From contig BJKQ01000009.1 in the NCBI GenBank assembly GCA_006538405.1, positions 1,250,001 through 1,314,000 on the forward strand: a stretch of DNA of 64,000 nucleotides. Direction: 5' to 3'. Under the pieces are notes generated by a model that made no database searches, was not told the origin of the DNA, and saw nothing but the letters and a program-made list of their open reading frames with translations. This DNA is from Hansfordia pulvinata (taxonomy: Eukaryota; Ascomycota; Sordariomycetes; Xylariales). Positions 1 to 13,536 of this stretch are shown piece by piece; position 1 is the first letter of the stretch; every line of letters starts with the position of its first letter. The translations under genes and the position numbers were made by a program.

Positions 1-1385
1 AGCAGTGACGGCACGACCCCGATCGTCTAGCCTGTCTACCCCGTGGCCGGCAGCATCAAAAGCGGCGTCGCCGTCTTCTTGTCACGGGCCGGCAGCGCCG
101 CGAAGCCATCCAGCCTCGCTTGGGCCTCGCAGCGTCCTCCCTGTGCAGAGACAGCACCGGCCCGAACCTGCCGGCTTCGAGCCCTTTGCCCTCCCTCTTC
201 ATTCTCCATGTCTTCTCTAAGACTGCCTGAATGATTGAGCCCTTCCTCCAAGTCTGCTCGCGGTTGCGCAGTCTCGGAAAGCCTTAATCATCCCCGCATT
301 GGAACCCCCTCCCCGAGGGGCTTGTCTTGGAAGGGGTCACTTGCCGGATGCAGCAGGTTGCAGTCGTCTGTGTGTGTGCCCTCGTGCTTGCTGTCCCGCC
401 TGTCGCTTTTCGAGGCGGCAGGGGTGGCGGCCCGTGGTTTGGCACGAACAGGGAAAGGGGAGACAGGGAAGATGAAGAGCCGGTAGTACGCGTAGCGCGC
501 AGCTTTCTCAGTCCGGGTGCGTACTCTTTTAGTGCAGCAAGAGATGGGTGCAAGAGGTCGCACGCCAGCACCTCAACTCAGACACCTGTCGCATCGCAAA
601 GAGCAACCTTTGATAAACTGGGGCACGAGTATACCCGTAGGCTGTGGCAGTACGACGTGTCAGTCGTGGCAGAGGCACAAATACATCCAACGGATGTGAG
701 GGTTGTGGGGGGAGGCTGTCACCGAGGCCAGGAGGTTAATCATACCGTGGCTCTTGGGGTGTCCTGTTCCTTTGTCAAGCTGCTGCCATTCGGCGAAATT
801 GTACAGATTACTAATATATGTCAAGGTTGCCTGTGTTGCTGGCGTTCGTTTCGTGCACCACAAGCAGCCCTCTGCAGCCTTGTCGGGAATGGCAGGGCCG
901 GCCTATCGCGACAAGCCCTTCTCGTTATCGCCACGACAAACAATGTTGGAGGCCAAGCTCGCTCTCCGAAAACCCCTTGTGGAGCTTGCTTGGAAAGCTC
1001 CAGTTGGTTCCCTTCCAAGAATGAACGCGACATGTGCTCTTATGACTGGCCTTCGCAGCCAGAATGATGTATGATGGGGTCTATTGATTTGGTTGTTGGA
1101 ATGCAGAGTATGGTACATAAGAGGGAGCGTGCTGAAGACGTCGTTTCTTCTGCGTGCAGCAACTCCCTAGCAACTACAACCCGTCCTCCTTCTGTCTTTT
1201 TCGCGTTTCTTGTTACATGGGCTCGCCCACATCACCCAAGAGCCGCTACGCAAGCGGTGGAGGATTGGCACACCCTTGGGTTGCCTTCGCGTCCGTTCGA
1301 TGAGATGTCGAGACTGCGAAATGCATGACTGCTGGCTATTTCGTGGACGAGGCGCGTCGGTCGAGAGATCGAGTCGATATGGCGC
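1..1385. other. Intergenic stretch, no gene recognised
   Basis: Open frames here (the longest about 246 codons on the plus strand) show no domain, no consistent composition and no supported splice structure. The right end is the 3' flank of the minus-strand QCR6 gene. Nothing else is supported. Confidence 0.5.
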
Positions 1386-2170
1386 TTATCTCAGCTTGCT
1401 CCACAGCTTGGGGGCAGCACATTGGGTGGCGCAGTGAGCGAGGTGGAAGACTTGTAGGTCAGGTCAGCAAAAACAGCGCTGAGATAGCTTTCACAATGGA
1501 TTCGCCTGGCTAGGAGAGATAGCATTGACTTACATTCTTCAACACAGTCCTCCTTGCCCTCGTTGTCGGTGCCCTCGGCGCTGGTGACGCGCTCGACACA
1601 CTCATCGTAGTGGTGCTTGGCAGGGGCGCACTGCTTCGAGTTCCGGCATTCTAGAGGGGAAACATGTCAGCACACGATGACATGAACGCGTTTTCCATTT
1701 GTGGAAGAGGCACAACTCGAGCCAATGGGACACTGGCGCGACCCGCAAGAAGCTTGTTGTGGGCGGTCACGAACCTTCCTCGAAAACGTCCTTCGGGTCG
1801 GGCTCCTCGTCGTCGTCGTCATCCTCCTCCTCCTCCTCTTCCTCGGCCTCCTCTTCCTCAGCGGGCTCTTCGGAAGCCTCTTCCTCGGCGGCAGGCTCCT
1901 CCTGGGGCTCGTCCTTGGTGGACTCGGTGGGCTCCTGGATAACGGTGATATTAGCAATCGCAGCAGGTGTGAAAAGCCTCCAAGCCAATGCATCTGCGAG
2001 GAGAACTGCGAATGGAAGCCCTCGGATACTTTGGCGAGGGGGGAACCGGTTGGGTCGGGATCGGGGGGTCGTACCTTGTCGTCGGCGGGCGCAGCCGGGG
2101 CCTCGGCCTCGACGGTGCTCCAAGGAGCGGCGGCGTCGACCAGGTCGGTGATGGCGTCCCAGAAACCCAT
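1386..2170 (-). CDS. QCR6: Cytochrome bc1 complex hinge protein (subunit 6)
   Basis: This is the acidic hinge subunit of mitochondrial ubiquinol-cytochrome c reductase (complex III), which sits beside cytochrome c1 on the intermembrane-space side and helps cytochrome c docking. Four exons on the minus strand are 2170-2075, 1934-1775, 1650-1534 and 1450-1386. They total 438 nt and give 145 aa. The start MGFWDAITDLVDAAAP is the only good one. Exon 2 encodes a long Glu/Asp tract (poly-E then DDDDD) followed by DPKDVFEE. Exon 3 holds the helical-hairpin part with the conserved cysteines (CRNSKQCAPAKHHYDECVER). Exon 4 gives FFHLAHCATQCAAPKLW, matching the C-terminal pattern of yeast Qcr6 (EEFFHL...APRLFDKLK). 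All introns are GT..AG with plausible branch points. The family assignment rests on these cysteine and C-terminal motifs. Confidence 0.9.
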
Positions 2171-3061
2171 TGCGGCGGATTCGTGTGGTGGCGAGAGGAA
2201 GCAGTTGACGCTGATGGGGATTGGGGGATAGTCGAGGGGTGGCGGGCGGTGGTGATGATGCAGGACCAGCTTGAGGTTGTTCGGGGCGACGTTCGGGACA
2301 CGACGGACACGGGCCTGGCTGAGAAATTTACTGACGCAGTACTAATCGCTAGCCCGGGAGTACGAGTACCTTCCGCCCCGGAAGCTGCAATTGAACGACC
2401 ACCGGGTGGGGCTTTTCCCCTACATGTGGACCAATCAACATCTTTCAATTGCAACTCGCTCTCACGTGATCTGTGTGCATGTCAGCCCTCGCCCCGTTGC
2501 ACTTCTCATATCCGCGTGTCAGGACTCGGGGCTCAATAGTAGTCTTTCTGACTTCATTCAACCTCTCGGGGTTCACCAACGACACCGACACTTCCCCTAT
2601 ATATGATCGACGATTCCCACAACCCCCCAAAAGTTCGAGATGGGCTGATGATAGATAGTCGGTACATGTCCCCGGGCATCTGTAAGATGAATGTTCTGCT
2701 CGCTTGGTGGTGCGATGCATGTAGTCTTTCCACCACCTTCGGTCGGCCTTTCAGTCAACCATGCATCGCTTGAACGATATGGGACAGTATTCACAAGCCC
2801 CTCTCTTCAAGCTCGCTTTAGGGGCCCCTTGTCAGCCCCTGTCATGTTCTGCTGGGTACAGCATGCCACGTCTCACGCGGGGTATCAAAAATTTGCCATT
2901 GACTGTCTATGCGTGTCCAAAGCAAGAAACCAATAAACTCCGTTTGCTTTGCCATGCATTCCGCTGCTTGGCGCCTCCCCCTCTCGACCAAGCAGCTGGC
3001 GAAACCCTGGGCCCGGAGCCCACAAAGACGTTGTGATCGTCACCTATTCGCCGAGGCCCCA
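2171..3061. other. Intergenic, between the QCR6 start and the WBP2-like gene end
   Basis: This holds the QCR6 promoter side (from 2171) and the 3' flank of the WBP2-like gene. One TACGAGTA octamer lies at 2361-2368 and a TATATATGA box at about 2600. No further gene is recognised. Confidence 0.45.
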
Positions 3062-3976
3062 TCATTCTCTCTCGGCTTCCTCCCTTGCCCTCTCGTCAAA
3101 TCGCATCGTGATGGCTTGCGCCTGGGCTTCGTCGTAGCCTGGCGGCGGCTCGTCGGGTACCGAGGGGTTTTCCTGTGCTTGGCGATTCGCTTGGTCCGCC
3201 CTTTCTGCGTCTGGGCTAACGGGGTTATCGCCTTGCCCCCCATCGGAGCCTCTTTGCGGCCCGGTGTATTCTGGCAACTGCTCGTCGTGAACCGTCTGAA
3301 GCAACCGTGCATCGCCCGTCTCGTGTGCCAGCTGCGCAGCATCATGCAGGCGGCTATTGATAAGTGTGAACTTGGACTGGAAATCGTTGAAACCGCCATC
3401 GTGAAAAACAAATTTCGCATTGACCTGGGTGATATCGGTTGGGATATTCCCGTCGGCCACAGGCCGGAAGGTTGCTTGCCAGAACCAAGGCCCAAACCAC
3501 GACGATCCTGTTCTTGTGTCGTGGCAGCTCAGGATCTTGGACGAGAACGATTTCAGATCGTCTGTGGGCTTGACTGGCAGATATATCAACTGCGAACTAC
3601 CATCAGCACACTCCGATCGACGCGAGAGTCCGGCCATGTCTCACCCTCTGATTGGTAATGTAACCCGTCCCGCTGTCGCTTTTTCGGGCGAACGGCGCGG
3701 AGCCCGGCGCCTGGCTCGTAGCCGATAGCTCGAACGAGACCCGCCCCTAGTCCGGTACAGAATGGTCTCATTGGGTAGTGGTTCGATGTCGCCCGTCCGG
3801 GACAGCATCACCCAGCTGGCGTCCAAGTCAGCATCGTCGTCGTCCCGGGCGCTCTGGATGAGTATGTATGACTGGTGTTGTTCGTGAAGCGAGTAGTCCA
3901 TCACGAAGAGCAAGCCTGACAAGCCCGACAAGCCCGGTTCGAGGGGCGAGGGCGGCCCCGGGGCGGGCAGGGGCAA
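3062..3976 (-). CDS. WBP2-like GRAM-domain protein with PPGY motif (apparent frameshift)
   Basis: The protein resembles fungal homologues of WW-domain-binding protein 2: an N-terminal GRAM/PH-like domain and a C-terminal PPxY ligand for WW domains. The first part (start 3976, or the internal Met at 3901) reads SWVMLSRTGDIEPLPNETIL. The next part reads VSFELSATSQAPGSAPF and SGTGYITNQR up to 3645. A 55-nt intron (3590-3644) follows, then LIYLPVKPTDDLKSFSSKIL to the stop at 3062, with PPPGY near the C-terminus. The first and second parts lie in different frames. They join only if one base is missing in the run around 3743-3750 (plus strand GCCCCTAG). The only GT..AG candidate there would be 12 nt, too short for an intron. 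With that base, the frame is 286 codons from 3976 or 261 from 3901. It could be a real null allele or a sequence error. The role, probably as an adaptor recruiting WW proteins such as ubiquitin ligases, is inferred from the family. Confidence 0.75.
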
Positions 3977-4870
3977 GAAAGGCGAAAGAGAGATGCCGAC
4001 GCCGGCCAGAGAGGTCAGGAGGTTTGGGGTGGAAGGAGACGGGGGTGGGACGGAAGGGGCGAGACAAGATGATAGGGGAGGGCAATACGGGGCGCATGGG
4101 TGTGGGAGGGCATCGAATCAGGTAGGCATCGGAGGCGAGGCGGGAGACACGGGCGAGCGAGGTGACCAGAGGTTTTGGCAGCTTGTAGGAATATGTACCC
4201 GTCGCGAGGCAAAAGCTGGCAGCGCGGAGGATGGGACAAGCAATCTCGGCCAGGGTAGCCTGAGCCAACGCTTTGTTGTGGGACTTAGATGGGGAGATGC
4301 TGGAAGAAAAGCCGGACACACATACTTGATTGACATGCTGGGCAGCGGCGGCAGCAGCAGCAACAGCAGAGGCAGTCACCTGCTGGATAAATGGCAGATA
4401 GCACTGGACTGGCTGTCTGGAACTGGAGACCACACAGGACGCCAGGGCGGACGGAGAGGCGCCTTGGCCAGGCGGATTAAGGCGTAGCGGCAGTAGTCGT
4501 GGTAGCGGTAGTGGTCGTGAACGCGGTGGGGAGGGAGGCGGCCTGACTGGGTATCCAACGAGGCCCGTCTATTCGCCGTGAGGGATGCACCGGCAGCAGG
4601 GGAATGGAAGCAGGGCGGGAGGGAAAACAACTTCCGGGACGGGACGGCTTGCAGAAGTGTCAGGTAGGCAGCTAATTAGTTGGTCATGGGAGGCAGTACG
4701 AGTACATCGAATGCAGTAGGCGGGCAAGGTTAGGTAGGGTCGGGTGTAGAGAGACGAGCAGAGCCGGGGTTTGCAGAAGAGCAATCCAGTCCCATGTGGG
4801 CCTCCCGGCTGCTTAGCCCACCGTGCTGGGAGTACCCGGCAGGAGGTACCGAAATGGCTCAGGGACGAGT

Positions 4871-4905
4871 CGAGACGAGGCGAGGCGAGGCGAGGTGAGG
4901 CGAGG
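4871..4905 (+). repeat. CGAGG pentamer tandem repeat
   Basis: Seven imperfect CGAGG units lie in tandem (variants CGAGA and TGAGG) in a purine-rich stretch without a gene. It is a simple-sequence repeat. Confidence 0.7.
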
Positions 4906-5562
4906 CCAAGTGAGACGGGACAAAGAGGCACCAGATGAGACGAGAGGAGGGGGGCCGAAGGAGGCGGCGGCGGAGAAGCTGGAGGGCTGGAAGGCTGGAG
5001 GGAGGAGGAGAAGCAGCAGCAGCAGTTGCAGGCGGCGGCGGCGGCGGCGGCGTGGTGGATTTGGGACGGGCGGGCGGCGGCCGTACTCTCAGTAAGGCAG
5101 TGTAGCAGTAGGAGGCGCACCTGAATTCGAACGAGCAAGCAGCCAGTACACGAGACAGACAGAATGGGGAAAGTTGATCACGTAGGTGCTCGTAGATGGG
5201 CTGGTTGGATGTGGCTGCAATTTGCGAGGATGCGGCGCTTGCGGTCGGGTCTGAAGCGGGAGAGGAGACGAGGGGCAGGTGATGATGGAGGGGCAGGCGG
5301 CGGAGTGGGCGGGCGTGTGCGTGCGTGTGGGCGGGCGGACGCCCGGTGCTTGGGCTGCTCGCGCGGGCAGGCAACAGCCCAGCAGCTTTAGGGGCGGTCG
5401 GTACTGGTTTCCGGCCAGCACCCGGGATGCGCGACGGTCGCAGGCGCTTGTATGGGGTAGGTAGAGTCTGGTGTCCAGTGTTGAACCTTCCGTCGGAGGT
5501 GGCGTGGGGTGGGTGCAGCTGCGCAGAGGTGGTGCCAGCGTGAGACGAGTCGGCATTTACGC

Positions 5563-5593
5563 GTACCTACGTACCTAGGTAGGTACCTACATG
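5563..5593. repeat. Overlapping palindromes, TACCTA/TAGGTA family
   Basis: The stretch contains TACCTAGGTA (5572-5581), overlapping GTAGGTACCTAC (5579-5590), and a TACGTA just before them. Both named elements are perfect palindromes. Related palindromes recur in other spacers of the window. Confidence 0.7.
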
Positions 5594-8452
5594 TAGAACC
5601 TACACCTACCACCTCCATGGAGGGGTACTGTGAGGTGTACGCAGGCCCTGTAAAACGGGAGTACCTATTGTGCGGGCTCTCTATCCGTGTATCTGCCCAT
5701 CCAACCAGGTGCAGTCGCGACCTGCGCTCGAATGGATGTTCTCATCACACAGGTCCGGTATATCACTCCGTAAGGTACACTACGAGTAGTATTTATCTAC
5801 CTGCACGCGCACTCCAGCTTCATCTCGCGCTCTCAGCACCGGGTGAGGCCCGTGAATCTGGATATGCAGATGGTGTGTGTGGGTAGCGCTGCTGGGGACA
5901 AGGGCTCCCCAATCTGCTCGTACATCTGTAATCCTGGCCTGGTGTGCATCTTCGTGCATTCAGGTCCATACCTGGTTACTTAGATCCCCATGGACTTCGT
6001 TCGAGTACATACAGACCGGGTACCCGGACGCCCAGCACGAGTACGGGTAGAACCCCAGGACCTTGGCGCAAAGAAGTTTCGTAATCCCCTCCCAACTGAT
6101 CCAGACACCCCAGATACCGGAGGACGAAAGGAGATCATTCAGTCCCTTCGAGCACTCGTACTCCGTAAAGAGTGGGTTGAGGGGCATCAGACGCCGCTGA
6201 TCGCCAGAAGCAAATCCCACTAAACATGACTGTCACCAGTTCGAAATTGGCTGGACTACAAAATCCGAACCCTGCAATGGATACTCTAACGTGCTCTCTG
6301 TTACTCCAAATAGCTTTGCTCTACGAGTATGACTATTTTAAAGAAGCAAATGCCAAGTATCGCGTTCAAGGGCCATCCAGCCTCGTCTTCCAGGCCGTAT
6401 GTAGTTCTCGTCCCATCCCAGACATGAAGAGAATTCGGATACCAGCGTCCGTCCGCGGCCTAACTCGCTACGAGTGGTTCCTACATGCAGCGCCAGGGCT
6501 TTATACCTGTAGACAGGGCGAGTTCCCAGCTCACAGGGCGGGGATCCCGTAATATGCAGAGACTTACTTATTTGGCAGAGAAGTGAGGGGCAAATGTACG
6601 CACGGGGTGGCCGTCAGGGATGCCAAGAACGACTTCAATATTCTCCCCTCAAAGCGAGTACAGGTACGTGCCCGAAACGCGGCGATGCACATGGCTTGGG
6701 TATGAGTACGCGAGAGGGGAAAGAGGAAAAGATAAAACGCCTTTCTCTTGCTAGCATAGCACGGCGCGCGCCAGCTCCGCGCGGATGGGTCATGTCACTT
6801 CGAGTGACTGTCGGGCGCCGCTCACGTGGGCAGGATGCTCTACCCGTGCCCTTGTGAAGTGCCCGGGCCGTGGATAACCTCTTTCACCATCACTCTTCCC
6901 TCCTGAAGGGATGCTTCCTGGCATCAAATGACAGCAGTTGAAGTTTTCTAGTCTCAGTGAGACACTGTGACTTTTGGGTTCGTATTCTTCTTTCGTCACT
7001 CAGTCATTGGGGACTTGGATGAAGCTGACAGGGAATGACTTTAACAGCTTGGAATGAGCCTCGCACGTGCACGGTTTTCCCCGCAGCTCTACCTGCGGGG
7101 CTCAGTTTCTGCGTATCTGAGTATACTTTTCTTCGATTGATTCGGAAGATTGGGCCCTGCCTGCGGGTGACTTGTGGTATTTGAAAACCAAGCCTTCGTT
7201 TCGTCCGACTCGCCACCTGGTCCAGATAGCTTGATGGCCGTTGCGACAACATCACAAGCCATGCCGATCAGTCGAAGCCTAGCCAGTACAAGCTAGGTTC
7301 CTAGTGAGCAGGGTCTACGACTCGCGCGAGTATCGTACGCGTAGCTCAACAGCTCAATTAGCCAATGGACTATGTAGGACTGCTCGTACGAGTAGGAGTA
7401 GTTTCTTGCAGCCTGCATGCAAAGTCCAGAGACGAGTCGAGTCTCCCGGTGGCAGGCGAAATAAGTCGGCCCCCGCCGCGCGTGATGCTATTTCAGGGCA
7501 GACCGAGGTGAAAGAGCCTGTGAGATGCGGCACAGCCGAGCCGCCTGCACCTGTTCTGCGCGCATCGCGGCACTTCGTGGTGCAAATGATGTACTCCTGG
7601 CTACGAAAGAGATCCGCCAGACTTCCAATGGACTCGTACGGCACATTGCACCCGCTAGGACTAGCTACGAGTTTCCACGTCCAAGGCTACCTACCTACCC
7701 TGACCACCTGCATGGCTTTGACATGTCTTTCATGGCTAGCGGGGCTCCGCAATCAGGTGTCATCAGCAACGAGTATCTTCGGCCCAAGAGATCTCACATA
7801 CCCGTACATAGGATTTGCCGGCGTAACTGTACTCGTAGTCGAGGATTCCTCGTTGAGACCTGCAGCTTGGGGGTCCTGTAGTGAGCGGGACATCCTCTCG
7901 TCTAGGGATGCTCAGCAGCCTGCCCACGAGTAGACTCGAGCAGCGTGAAGAGCAAAAGCTGCCCGGTGGTCTCAGGGTGATCGACATCACGTACAGGATA
8001 CGCGAGTAGCCTGGTTTGCAAGAGGGGAACCGCCCCCCTGAACCTCAGGCCCGCAAGCGCATTCGATTTGGACCCGTGCGCACACGTGCGGTCGGTTCTT
8101 CTCCGAATACTCGTGGCACTGGGCCGAATGTGATGAAAAGCAGTCGCCTGCATACAGCTGCGGACGTGCATGTCTCCGCACCCTCTACTCGAGGACCTGC
8201 GCGAGTTCTGCTAAACGCCGCAGACGAGGGGATCTTGGGGACATCAGGTGTGTACAGATTTGCACCACAGTCACAATTACGGCGAGAGTTTCAAGCGTCT
8301 ACGACTGTATGCCTGAAAACTCCAAATGTCTTCCATGTCCTCATACCTTAGGTACCTGCCTACTGATGCAGGTAACTTCAGGTACATGTAAAAAGTTCGA
8401 TACCATCGCCTCCAGTGTCCGTGGGCCATTCATGGTTGTGTGGTGTTTAAAG

Positions 8453-8466
8453 TACCTACGTAGGTA
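8453..8466. repeat. 14-bp perfect palindrome TACCTACGTAGGTA
   Basis: Perfect palindrome in the gene-poor region, built from a TACCTA arm, a CG spacer and a TAGGTA arm. A related TACCTTAGGTA sits about 100 bp upstream at 8344-8354. Confidence 0.75.
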
Positions 8467-11400
8467 GGTGCATTCAGTACTGGTACGGGTAGACCACCTG
8501 CCCGTCTTATCTACAACTGGGACCGCGCCCAGGAGGAACCCGTGGTGAGGTTGATTCATCTGGATCGCAGCTGCCGCCCTCACAAAGGCAGGAGGTAGGT
8601 AGGTAGCAGGTGCTCCTACCATACGAGTACCTGCGGCAGTTCCGCTGCAGGTGCTTCTCGTGCTGGAAGGTCCCCAACCGAATCTACATACCTACCACCC
8701 TTAATGAGCTACCCCTCCACACTTCACGCCCGCTTGCTGGAGCCTGTTTCTCTTGTCCAGGTTTCGACCTGAACCGAACCGGATAAGTATGTTCTTACAC
8801 ATCATATTGGACACGACCACCCACCCACCCAACGACCCATCAGGGACCATCGTCTTGAAAGCCAGCACCACCAACTTCCCCTCCGCCTACATAGCCAAGA
8901 GGCCACCAGCTACGGCCGCCGTCTCACGCACCAAACCATTCAACATCGCCTCTTCCTGTTTTCAAGCTGACCTGGTCTTCTCGTATCTAGTGGCTGCTTG
9001 TTTCACGACCACTTGGTAGACTGGCAGAGCCGTCTTGCGCTGATCTCACTGGACACCCTCGGGGGCAGCATACTGCCCACGTTCGCAGCCACTGAGGACG
9101 CTCTATGGTGAGGTCGCCGGTCTGGCCCAGCTTGCACGTGCACGCTTTGTCTCTGTGAGTTGAGCAAAAGAGACAGGCATAGCTTAGGTACGGACCGAGC
9201 AGCTGAAGATTCTACGTTCCACTCATGTATCCATTCACCCATTCATCCATCCTCGTACGTACGAGTACATTTCCAACACCGAAACAGGCACGTCAGCATC
9301 GCTCGTACGGGTACGGGAAGCCACGGCTTCGAAACGACTCTCTGGGTCCGCCAATCAGTAGCGCGCCGCAACGCGCACGAGTAGCTTTGGAGCTGAGTCC
9401 GTCCCGTCTCCCCTGCAGCTCGCGGCACTGACCTTCACCTAGCCACGACTGAACCCCCGCAACCCAAGTAGGCAATCGGTCAACTGCAAGCACACTGTGG
9501 CGAATTACGGCTTTCTCAGGGACTCAAACAACTGGCTTTGTCCGCGTCTCAATTTATTGATTAGATGATCCGCACATGTGGCACACCCTGGAGGAGCTAC
9601 GAGGACATGGTGGTGGTTTCGCCTCGCAGCTAACTGCTCGTACCTCCAGAGAAGTCTCCATCAAGTCTCCATCACGTCTGTGCGAGACGTTGATCGCGTA
9701 GTCGTACGAGACACGAAACTCGGACAAGTCTGGCACGCACCAATTGTCCAAAAGTGCCGGTCGTGCCGGTGGGGTGGCCGCGGGTCCCTCCCGCTTTGGC
9801 GCCACTGAAAAGGTTCCGTCACGAGTGCTTTCCATGGCCCAGGGCCCCACCGGGAAACTACCAGCTTGCGAGTATTCACGCTTCTCGATTGCCAACGGCC
9901 AGAGACGGGCAAGCAGTCCCGGCTCAGATCTAGCTGTCCGCGATAATCGAATCCGAACACGCCCATTATGCTGGGAGGCTGTGTGCCAACCAATGACAAT
10001 GACGCATGAACCCCTCCACTTGCCTCTGGCCCTGTCGCCTCGATCCAGCTCCGATTGCGATCTACTGGGTGTGGCTGTCCAGCGAGAGGGGCTGTTGATG
10101 CACGACCACTGCAGCGGGGGCCAGGCAGATATCAGATGGAAGAGGGTCGTTAAACCACGCTTACGGAACGGGCTTCTCGGCATCACTTCCGGTGCTTTGG
10201 ATGTCCGTCCCACTCCTCGCTAGCTCTGCACAAGTTCATGCACCTTGTCAAACTCTGATCGCCACAGAGACGAATCAGTCTTATGGTGAGCGAGGGCGCC
10301 GAGCACGCCGCGCCTGGCCAGTATTGCAAGCCTGCATGTACGAGCACACAGGTCCACCATGGCTTTGCCCTCACGGCCGCGCCGTCGGTCCTTCGCATAC
10401 TTGACTGCTAGCGCAGGGTCGTGCTTAAGAGGGGGGCGCCTTTGACACAAGCGACCACATCAGTGGCATGGCCTGGTCACGTCTCGGCGCATACCTCTGG
10501 GAGCAAGGCTGGGTGGATGACACTTCGGGCCAGCATTCCCACATGTAGTGAAGAGGACAATGGCAGCTTGTCATGTCGCGTCTTCTGCTCGGCAGATCCG
10601 TACTCGGGCCATCCCGCAAGAGCTAAAAGTTGTGGAACCATTGTTGTGTTCTTTCCATGCTCTAACGGTGGCGCACGGACTCGACAGCAAGGTGCAAAGC
10701 AAACCAAAGAGCGCACCACTCACCGGGTTAGGGTTGCGATTCCACTTGCACGCCGTCCAAGTTCTACCCAGCCCGGCAGCAAAGTTGCGCAAAGCTTACC
10801 TAAGTCACGTCGGTTAAATCCACCCGAGGTATCTGTAACAACACCCATGACCCTTTTCTCAGCGGCCAGGGTGTCAGGCCGCGGGTGAAAATGGACACTC
10901 ACGTACACTGTCGAAATGACATCTGTAAAAGCCCATTTTCAGATTTGGCAGGAGGCGGCCGGTTTGACCGGGATCCCGCAGGCAGCTGTGAGTCGTGACG
11001 CACCGTGAACGACGTGCCGACAATCGCATGGAGTTGCTGTACGAGTACGCCTTGCTAGGCTATATGACTGGTCATAAGCGAAAGATCTCGAAATGCCTCG
11101 AGTCTCTACTTCTTGGTTGACCGGCCCCACCAGCGACTCGTCCAGTTGGCAAGCTATTTACTTGACGTGCTCCAGCGGAATACTTATCAAAGAAGACTTG
11201 GGCGGGTATCTGAATAGCCAACACACGTAATACCCCGCGCTCTTCTTTCCACGCGCTGCACAGCCTGGCTTGAGTCTTCTGTCACAAATCCCGCGTGACC
11301 TCTGCACGTCCCGAAACCGATACCAGATTTATGGCGGTACAATTCAACTGGCTCTAGAATGGGCTGCCGCCCGGCAATGTGACTTGCCGGGTAGTGTTAT

Positions 11401-12260
11401 AATTTATTACAATAAACCCTGTGCTCGCCTGTCGCCGAACTCTGTAAACATCCTGGCTCAATGCGAACCGGGAAGATTTGTTTTTGTCCGCCGACGAATG
11501 CGTGCAATGCCTCTCAAGCTTCATGGTAGATGTGGGATGAATTATATCAATGGTCTATGCGTAAAGATGAGTTCAATGGAACCTTGAAGATGGTATAGAA
11601 GTAACAGTAACTAGCAACAACCAGTGGATACCTCCGAATCGACATGCCAAATCGGTCAAAGGAGTTGCTGAATGTCCCGAGTCGGACGCTAAGATCTCCA
11701 GCTGTGCCGCCCCGGTCATAAGATGTGTTACTAAGACGACAAGTTTCAGTCGGGGCGCCAATAGCGACAGACTTGTCGAAACAAGGTCAAGACTGCAAGG
11801 TCAAGACTGGAGCGTGCTCATCGGTTTCTTGACCGGTTGCAGCTTCTGTGGCCACTTTGGCGCGCTCACAGACCCTACCCTTTGAACATGCTGTACTCGT
11901 AGAGGCTCATGATTTGTGAAGGGTGAAAGTGAATCTGGCTAGCTCTATGAGATGGCGTTTCGAGAGTTGAGTACAGGAAACGACGCCGCGCGATGACTTG
12001 GCCCCGGGAGTACACCAAACCTTCAAAGTCGTAAGACTTGAAGAATCAAAGACAGGTTGTGCGTAGAGATGGCCGTGATCGGTCCTGCAGCCAGCCGGCC
12101 ACTCAAGTGTGCCCAGTGCCCAGTGCTCAGTGCCCACAAGCAACCAGCGAGCGTACGAGTATGCTTTGGAGGAGGAGAAGACGGCTTGGGAGTGCCGAAA
12201 GAGATCACCCCACTTGACAGTGATTGCCGTGCAGTAGATCAATGCGTAGGTGACAGAAGC

Positions 12261-12402
<142 letters not shown>

Positions 12403-13221
12403 GGGAGACCAGGCCAAGAGTACCACATACCTGGGCCTGGGGTCCGGGCAAGCAGGAAAATACGCACCAACGGGCACTCCCGCTTCCTAGCCCAGGAAAT
12501 CCCTGCAGGGAGCGGCACCGCTGTGTTTTCGCGAGAATACATGGCGTCCTGTGCAGCGGTACGGATAGATTTGATCAAACAGAAGCCAGACACACGCCGA
12601 CGAAGAGCGGCATTACGATCTCCCATCTCCCGCCTTCCCTCTCCCTCCCCTCGGCGCAAGGCGAGCGGTGTTGCTGGCGGCCGCAGGCTGGGCCGCATCA
12701 CTAAATGAGCCAAGGTAGCCAACGACCCCGGCTACCCCAGCCGAAGGAGAGAGGGAGGGGGGGCCGGGCCGGACGAGAGTAGGAGTCGGGGACTAGAGGG
12801 GGGGCGCGTGTGGCGGCGTCAGCCCGCCCAGCCCGCCTCGGTGAAAGGGACGGCGCCACAGCTTCGCCGTGGTGCGGGTACGCGTACTTGGGTACTCGTA
12901 CGGGATTCCTGGTTGCGGTCGCTGCTGACCTTTCCCACGGGTCTGTAGGTAGTTGCTACGCCTGCCATTGATTCCGGGTTGCGAGAGTGGCGTTGGGCAG
13001 AAAGGGAAGGCGAGGAAAGCAAAGTCTCTCAAGTCTCGGGGAGGCAGACCGGCTTTCGTCGGTAGGAGACTACGAGTACCTGGCGACCGGTAGAAGAAGG
13101 AGGAGGAGGAGGAGAGGGGAGAGGGAAAGCAAGTGGTCGGGGCCCTGGCGGAACCAGCAGAGTGCGGTCTAGCTCCAAGATCGCCCGCCGACCGGAGAGC
13201 CGGTAAGCAAGGCACAGCCCC

Positions 13222-13239
13222 GAGAGAGAGAGAGAGAGA
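13222..13239 (+). repeat. (GA)9 microsatellite
   Basis: Nine GA dinucleotides in the gene-poor region. Confidence 0.8.
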
Positions 13240-13523
13240 ACGTGCGCCTGGGCGGTCGTGGCTGGGCCTCAAGCCAGCCGCCCTCTACGAGTACACCCAG
13301 CCACGGACAGGAATAGATCGGGAGTACCTAAAGGGGGGTGGGGGAGGATCTGGCGGGCAGTCTCTGGAGCCCCTCACCCCCATCCCCTGATCATCTTCAT
13401 GTTGATGTGAAGCGAGATGACGGTTCCATTTCCAATGTCTCCCTCCAAACGGCCGTTGGAGCTTGGAAAACTTACGAGTACTCGCAAGGGGCCTGGGACA
13501 CAAAACAAAAGCAATCATGGCCA

Positions 13524-13536
13524 GGGGGGGGGGGGG
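13524..13536 (+). repeat. G13 homopolymer
   Basis: Thirteen consecutive G on the plus strand in non-coding DNA. The exact length is likely to be uncertain in any assembly. Confidence 0.8.

Noticed and set aside
3739..3757. A very short intron explaining the WBP2-like frame change
   Set aside because: The only GT..AG pair is 12 nt, below any workable fungal intron, and the next candidate removes conserved residues.
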